Below, piece after piece: positions 6,171-9,722 of a stretch of 9,722 nt of DNA. Source of the DNA: CAYFIW01 sp964500645 (GTDB lineage: Bacteria > Chloroflexota > Dehalococcoidia > Lucifugimonadales > UBA826); assembly GCA_964500645.1 (NCBI GenBank), contig CAZCOH010000058.1, positions 1 to 9,722 on the forward strand. Reading direction: 5' to 3'. Position numbers and translations under genes: made by a program. Numbering within the stretch: position 1 is the first letter of the stretch; every line of letters begins with the position of its first letter. Under the pieces are notes generated by a model. That model searched no databases. It worked only from the letters and a program-made list of their open reading frames with translations, and was not told the origin of the DNA.

Positions 6171-6187
6171 AAAGGAGGCTGGCAATA
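6171..6187 (+). promoter_or_regulatory. Shine-Dalgarno of modA pointing to an AUA start
   Basis: AAAGGAGG (6171-6178) is a near-perfect ribosome binding site. The codon at ideal distance, 6 nt later, is ATA at 6185, in frame with modA. The next standard start in frame, TTG at 6221, lies 42 nt after the site and has no ribosome binding site of its own. Confidence 0.6.
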
Positions 6188-6982
6188 TTAAATTTAATTA
6201 CAAAAATAACTTTAATAAATTTGTTGCTGGCTACTTTTTTTTGTATGTCAAGCTGCAGCGATAAAGATGGACCTCGTACACTTCTTATATATTCTGCGGC
6301 AAGCCTTACAAACGTTGTTTTAGAGAGCCAAGAAAAATTTGAAAACGATAGAAACATTAAATTGGCTTTTAATTTCGGGGGATCTCAAATGCTAGCAAGC
6401 GAGATATCCAATGGGGCGCCAGGCGACATTTATTTGTCGGCGGGTCATCAGCCAATGGATTTCTTGGTTGAACGGGGAGATGTTGACATAAATTTAATTC
6501 GCCCGATTATTGGAAACAAACTGATAGTTGCCGTTAGGGATGACTCAGAATTCACCGATATACACTCATTAGATCAACTAGTTTTAATGGATCGAATCGC
6601 TATAGCGGACCCTGAGCTTGCACCCGCGGGTAAATATGCTAAAGACGCCCTCATTACCACTTCAATAATGGAAAAAATATCGGACAAATTGGTTCACGGG
6701 CACGACGTGAGAGTAGCATTGGCATATTTAGAAATGGGAAATGTTGATGCTGCGATTGTATATTCAACGGATATGGCTGCTGCTACGGGAGTGATTTCAA
6801 AGGATTTAATACCACAGGATTCATATGAACCGATTGTTTATTTGGGAGTAGTGATACCTCGTTCTAAAAACAAAAATATTGCTTTAGATTACTTGGATTT
6901 TCTAGGAAATGAGTCAACTATGCGTAAATTCCTGTCACAAGGATTCTCTGAAATACCTTCAGATGATCTGAGAAAAAATTAA
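6185..6982 (+). CDS. modA: Molybdate ABC transporter, substrate-binding lipoprotein
   Basis: This protein captures molybdate or tungstate outside the membrane and delivers it to ModBC. Family landmarks include YSAASLTN (Ser40), FNFGGSQMLASEISNGAPGD (Ser67), GNKLIV, ADPELAPAGKYA (Ala148), DVRVA (Val175) and VYSTD (Tyr193). These match the positions of the five oxyanion ligands known in ModA. Starting at ATA 6185 gives 265 residues. The N-terminus then has Lys7, a hydrophobic core (about 8-20) and a lipobox MSSC with Cys24, a complete lipoprotein signal. The first standard start in frame is TTG at 6221, which gives 253 residues but removes the charged n-region and most of the hydrophobic core. 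I prefer 6185 because of the strong AAAGGAGG; the use of AUA is an inference. modB follows after 5 nt. Confidence 0.93.
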   Translation: MLNLITKITLINLLLATFFCMSSCSDKDGPRTLLIYSAASLTNVVLESQEKFENDRNIKLAFNFGGSQMLASEISNGAPGDIYLSAGHQPMDFLVERGDVDINLIRPIIGNKLIVAVRDDSEFTDIHSLDQLVLMDRIAIADPELAPAGKYAKDALITTSIMEKISDKLVHGHDVRVALAYLEMGNVDAAIVYSTDMAAATGVISKDLIPQDSYEPIVYLGVVIPRSKNKNIALDYLDFLGNESTMRKFLSQGFSEIPSDDLRKN

Positions 6983-6987
6983 TACTA

Positions 6988-7659
6988 ATGTTGCTTGATA
7001 TCAGCATTCTTACATTTCAAGTTGCAATAGTTGCGACAGCAATAAATTTCCCTTTCGCTTTATTGGTAGGTTGGCTAATAGGTCGTAAAAATATTAAGGG
7101 ATCAATGCTCTTAGAGATATTAGTATCCTTGCCTTTAGCTTTACCGCCTGTGGTAGTTGGGTATGCACTGTTGATTGCTTTTGGGGAGAGAGGACCTATA
7201 GGCTCCTTAACAAGTTCATTATTTGGCTACGAGTTGGTATTCACGTGGTTTGCTGCGTCTATTGCTGCGGCTATTGTTTCATTTCCATTGATGGTTAGAT
7301 CAATTATTGTGTCGATGTCTTCTATAGATGAACAGTTGGAGAACTCGGCCAGAGCATTAGGTGCTGGACCGGTAAGGACTTTTTTAACAGTGACAATTCC
7401 TCTCTCTTACCACGGGATTGTCGCTGGTCTTTTGTTAGGTTTTGTACGGTCACTGAGCGAGTTTGGGGCGACAATTATAGTAGCTGGAAATATACCGGGT
7501 CGTACTCAAACGTTGCCTTTGGCTTTGTTTAGTAAGATACAGCTTGGTGAAAATGGAGAAGCAGTAAGGCTTATGATTGCCTGTATTATTTTGGCCATTA
7601 TTACACTCGCTGCACATCATTTTTTATTATCTAAATCAAACAGAAGAACATCAAAATAA
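6988..7659 (+). CDS. modB: Molybdate ABC transporter permease
   Basis: This 223-residue inner-membrane protein forms the molybdate channel as a dimer. About five hydrophobic segments are visible, near residues 8-32, 42-66, 85-108, 140-157 and 194-214. SLPLALPPVVVGYALL (47-62), the GPIG segment (69-72) and FGATIIVAGNIPGRTQTLPL (159-178) are characteristic of ModB. The cytoplasmic EAA loop, which docks on the ATPase, reads LENSARALGAGPVRTF (117-132). The ATG at 6988 lies 5 nt after the modA stop, and a weak GAGA precedes it within modA, so translation is probably coupled. Length and motifs are normal and there is no fusion to modC. Confidence 0.96.
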   Translation: MLLDISILTFQVAIVATAINFPFALLVGWLIGRKNIKGSMLLEILVSLPLALPPVVVGYALLIAFGERGPIGSLTSSLFGYELVFTWFAASIAAAIVSFPLMVRSIIVSMSSIDEQLENSARALGAGPVRTFLTVTIPLSYHGIVAGLLLGFVRSLSEFGATIIVAGNIPGRTQTLPLALFSKIQLGENGEAVRLMIACIILAIITLAAHHFLLSKSNRRTSK

Positions 7660-7672
7660 AGTGATGATTTAG

Positions 7673-8746
7673 ATGCTAAATATAGACATTTCCAAAAAAC
7701 AAGGCGACTTCAAACTCCTATGTGACGTTCGTATTTCTAAAGGCATTACAGCTATTTATGGTCCTTCAGGAAGTGGGAAGACAACTTTTTTAAATTGTGT
7801 AGCGGGTTTTTCTACCCCTGATAGTGGAGAAATTGTGATGTCGGATCAACTTTTTTTCTCAAAAGAGAAAAAGGTTAACACTCCGGTAGAAAAAAGAAGA
7901 CTTGGGTATGTTTTACAAGAGTCGGGTTTATTTCCTCATTTAACTGTTTATAAAAACATTAAATTTGGCTACGAACTTACGCCTGACGATAATAAAAAAT
8001 ACAATTTGGATTACCTGATTCAGATGCTTGATATAAAACCTTTGTTAGATCGAGATGTGGGTAGTTTGTCTGGTGGTGAAAGGCAAAGAGTTGCATTAGT
8101 GAGGTCCTTGGCAACATCACCCCAGTTACTTCTCTTGGACGAACCCATGGCCTCTATAGATGCACGATTTCGAGGGTTTTTGATCCACCAATTGAAAAGA
8201 ATGTCATTGGAAATAGGAATTCCAATGCTATACGTTTCCCATTCTCTATCAGAGGTAATGGTCCTGGCTGATAGGGCGATAGTAATGAACAAGGGTAGTG
8301 TAATCGCTGAAGGGGAACCAAACATACTTTTTACTATTCCAGAAGTCACAGGGTTAACTGACTTCAGTTCCTATGAAAATTTGGTTGAGGCCTCAGTGCG
8401 TGAGGCTGACCGAACTACTAACATGACAACTGTCACTCTAGGGGATCATGTTTTTTATTTACCTTTTTATGATCTACAAGCTGGACAAAGAGTGTTGTTA
8501 TCAATCAGGGCCTCTGATGCGATATTAAGCAAAGCCCCATTGTCAGGTATAAGTGCCCGTAACGTTGTTGAGGCTAGAATATCTTCTATATATGTTGCGG
8601 ATAAAGTAGTCTTAATAGAGTGTTGTTTTGGGATAAAAATATTTGTGGAAATAACTCATCAAGCCTATGAAGAATTGGGACTTGTATCAGGATCGAAAAT
8701 CTACGTAGTTATAAAGGCAAATGCGATTACTCTTTTAGATGAATAG
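7673..8746 (+). CDS. modC: Molybdate ABC transporter ATP-binding protein
   Basis: This 357-residue ATPase powers molybdate uptake. It contains Walker A GPSGSGKT (30-37), a Q-loop at Gln82 (LQESGLFPHL), the signature LSGGERQRV (132-140), Walker B LLLLDEP (152-158), a D-loop SID and the switch His190. The C-terminal third holds a TOBE/MOP-like region (about 285-355), with SARNVVEARISSI as its clearest part, which in ModC can bind oxyanion and regulate the pump. Similar ATPases for sulfate or iron exist, but the neighbours and the SARNV segment favour molybdate. It starts 13 nt after modB with only a weak ribosome binding site. It ends 23 bp from the convergent amidohydrolase stop, and no clear terminator hairpin lies in that gap. 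Confidence 0.95.
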   Translation: MLNIDISKKQGDFKLLCDVRISKGITAIYGPSGSGKTTFLNCVAGFSTPDSGEIVMSDQLFFSKEKKVNTPVEKRRLGYVLQESGLFPHLTVYKNIKFGYELTPDDNKKYNLDYLIQMLDIKPLLDRDVGSLSGGERQRVALVRSLATSPQLLLLDEPMASIDARFRGFLIHQLKRMSLEIGIPMLYVSHSLSEVMVLADRAIVMNKGSVIAEGEPNILFTIPEVTGLTDFSSYENLVEASVREADRTTNMTTVTLGDHVFYLPFYDLQAGQRVLLSIRASDAILSKAPLSGISARNVVEARISSIYVADKVVLIECCFGIKIFVEITHQAYEELGLVSGSKIYVVIKANAITLLDE

Positions 8747-8769
8747 TGGGTAGTAAAAATAATTTCGAG

Positions 8770-9722
8770 TTAAATCAATGATTCGCCGTTTCTTTTTACC
8801 AATTTTCCTTGTGCGACAATTGTATCGACATTATGGAGCGCTGATATGTCTGACAAAGGATTGGCTTTCAGTATTAAAATATCCGCAGATTTTTCCGTTT
8901 CAAGAGTTCCAAATTGATCCTCCAAGCCAAGACATTCAGCTGAGATTCTAGTTGAGCAAAATATCGCTTCCATAGGGCTGATTCCCATCTCATTCACCAT
9001 TATTTCAGGTATATAAGCGAAGTCCCCAAATCTGGCATTTGTCATTCCTGAATCCATTCCAGTCACAAACTTCACACCTTTTTCCCACATATCTCTCAAT
9101 ATTTCAAACCTTCGTACTGGGTCGCTTGTTGGCCCGGAACTAGGGTTTATGATTCTACCTCTGATTTTGTTTAGGTGAGAGAGTGCTAGAGTTGGATCGA
9201 CGTAAATTCCCATATCTGAAATTTGCTTCGCCACATCTGGTCTGTAATCATATATTGACCTGGGGTCCTGGGATAGCCAAGAACAATGTATGAGATTGTG
9301 AACTCCTGCATTCACACAATTGACAACCCCTTGTGTTGCGTGGCAGTGAGCGGAGACTTTTAAACCAAGTCTTTCCGCGTCTTCCACAGCAGCCTTCAGT
9401 ATCTGGCTGCTATATTGTGGTGCTCGCACATTCGTTCCAGGTGTAAAACCTCCACCTGTGGAAATAATTTTGATGTGATCTGCCCCAAGTTTGAATTGTT
9501 TTCTTACAGCCTTTGTTACCTCTTCTTCAGTATCTGCTTCGCTGCCAAACATGTTGCAATGTCCACCAGTAGTTGTAATTGGTGTACCTGCCACTAGAAG
9601 TCTTGGTCCTGGTATTATTCCCGACCGGATACTTTCTCTCAGAGGAAAAACGACTTCGTTTTTACTACCTAGGTCTCTCATCGTCGTCACCCCGGAGAGT
9701 AATGCGTCTCTTACTGCTTTTG
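8770..9722 (-). CDS. Amidohydrolase-family metal-dependent hydrolase, 5' end outside the window
   Basis: The reading frame stays open to the right edge, so the 316 visible residues are the C-terminal part of a protein that is probably about 400 long. A GTG at 9690 is an internal codon: the residues before it (KAVRDALLSG) continue the usual helix leading into the VTTMRDLG strand. The N-terminal HxH metal pair is beyond the edge. Numbered from that GTG, visible metal and catalytic positions are Lys74 in DHIKI (likely carboxylated lysine), SAHCHA (His115, His117), NLIHC (His135) and GMDSG (Asp213). The end, SADILILKANPLSDI, is the typical closing beta-sandwich. The architecture resembles the imidazolonepropionase-like, prolidase-like and organophosphate-hydrolase-like amidohydrolases. 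The substrate cannot be read from the sequence, and no functional link to the mod genes is evident. Confidence 0.88.
   Translation of the reverse strand, partial: KAVRDALLSGVTTMRDLGSKNEVVFPLRESIRSGIIPGPRLLVAGTPITTTGGHCNMFGSEADTEEEVTKAVRKQFKLGADHIKIISTGGGFTPGTNVRAPQYSSQILKAAVEDAERLGLKVSAHCHATQGVVNCVNAGVHNLIHCSWLSQDPRSIYDYRPDVAKQISDMGIYVDPTLALSHLNKIRGRIINPSSGPTSDPVRRFEILRDMWEKGVKFVTGMDSGMTNARFGDFAYIPEIMVNEMGISPMEAIFCSTRISAECLGLEDQFGTLETEKSADILILKANPLSDISALHNVDTIVAQGKLVKRNGESLI

Noticed and set aside
5976..6184. A molybdenum cofactor riboswitch or ModE operator upstream of modA
   Set aside because: No conserved core or multi-stem fold of that riboswitch and no TATATA-type ModE dyad could be seen; the visible palindromes are of a different sequence.
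6160..6264. A plus-strand frame from ATG 6160 that overlaps the start of modA in another frame, considered as the true start with a frameshift in the T run at 6233-6240
   Set aside because: It would give ModA a polar N-terminus with no complete signal sequence, and AAAGGAGG lies after this ATG. The in-frame reading from 6185 explains both the ribosome binding site and the signal peptide.
8701..8708. CTACGTAG palindrome in the 3' end of modC, identical to the core at 6040-6047
   Set aside because: It lies inside conserved coding sequence and is most simply a chance match of eight bases.
8747..8769. A bidirectional terminator between modC and the amidohydrolase gene
   Set aside because: The 23-bp gap has no inverted repeat of useful length.
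1..9722. CRISPR arrays, insertion sequences, tRNA or rRNA genes, phage or defence genes
   Set aside because: No regularly spaced repeats, transposase motifs, terminal repeats or RNA gene signatures were seen; nearly all of the window is accounted for by conserved genes.

Overview
The window reads as an ordinary bacterial chromosome segment. It carries a translation/transcription operon on the minus strand, a divergently transcribed molybdate ABC transporter operon on the plus strand, and the 3' part of a minus-strand amidohydrolase gene at the right edge. The probable source is an uncultured member of the Chloroflexota (Dehalococcoidia or SAR202-like). This rests on the rpmE to DUF1385-like order, the lipoprotein-type ModA, the NusA and IF-2 sequence flavour, and an amidohydrolase of a type common in that group. 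No marker gene in the window proves it, so the taxonomy is an inference.

Minus-strand block, read right to left: nusA, infB, rbfA, truB, rplU (bL21), rpmA (bL27), rpmE (bL31), an intrinsic terminator, then the first 34 codons of a DUF1385-like gene that runs off the left edge. nusA has an extended -10 promoter (TGCTATAAT), a leader of about 88 nt with a 9-bp hairpin, and a strong GGAGGT ribosome binding site. A second, near-consensus promoter (TTGACT, 18 bp, TACAAT) overlaps the truB stop codon and should drive the three ribosomal protein genes separately. Together these genes supply a transcription elongation factor, an initiation factor, a 30S maturation factor, a tRNA pseudouridine synthase and three 50S proteins. 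The usual neighbours rimP, ylxR and ribF are absent.

Plus-strand block: modA, modB and modC encode a complete molybdate importer (binding lipoprotein, permease, ATPase with a C-terminal TOBE region). Gene spacing is tight (5 and 13 nt), so this is one operon. The modA start is odd: the only good Shine-Dalgarno points to an AUA codon, and starting there gives a complete lipoprotein signal peptide. No ModE-like gene is present. modC converges with the amidohydrolase gene across 23 bp, with no clear terminator hairpin between them.

I do not see a new defence, mobile or biosynthetic system here. The observations most worth checking are the modA start, the substitutions in the IF-2 G4 motif and fMet pocket, the long acidic-then-basic NusA tail, and the promoter and hairpin layout of the nusA and rplU leaders.
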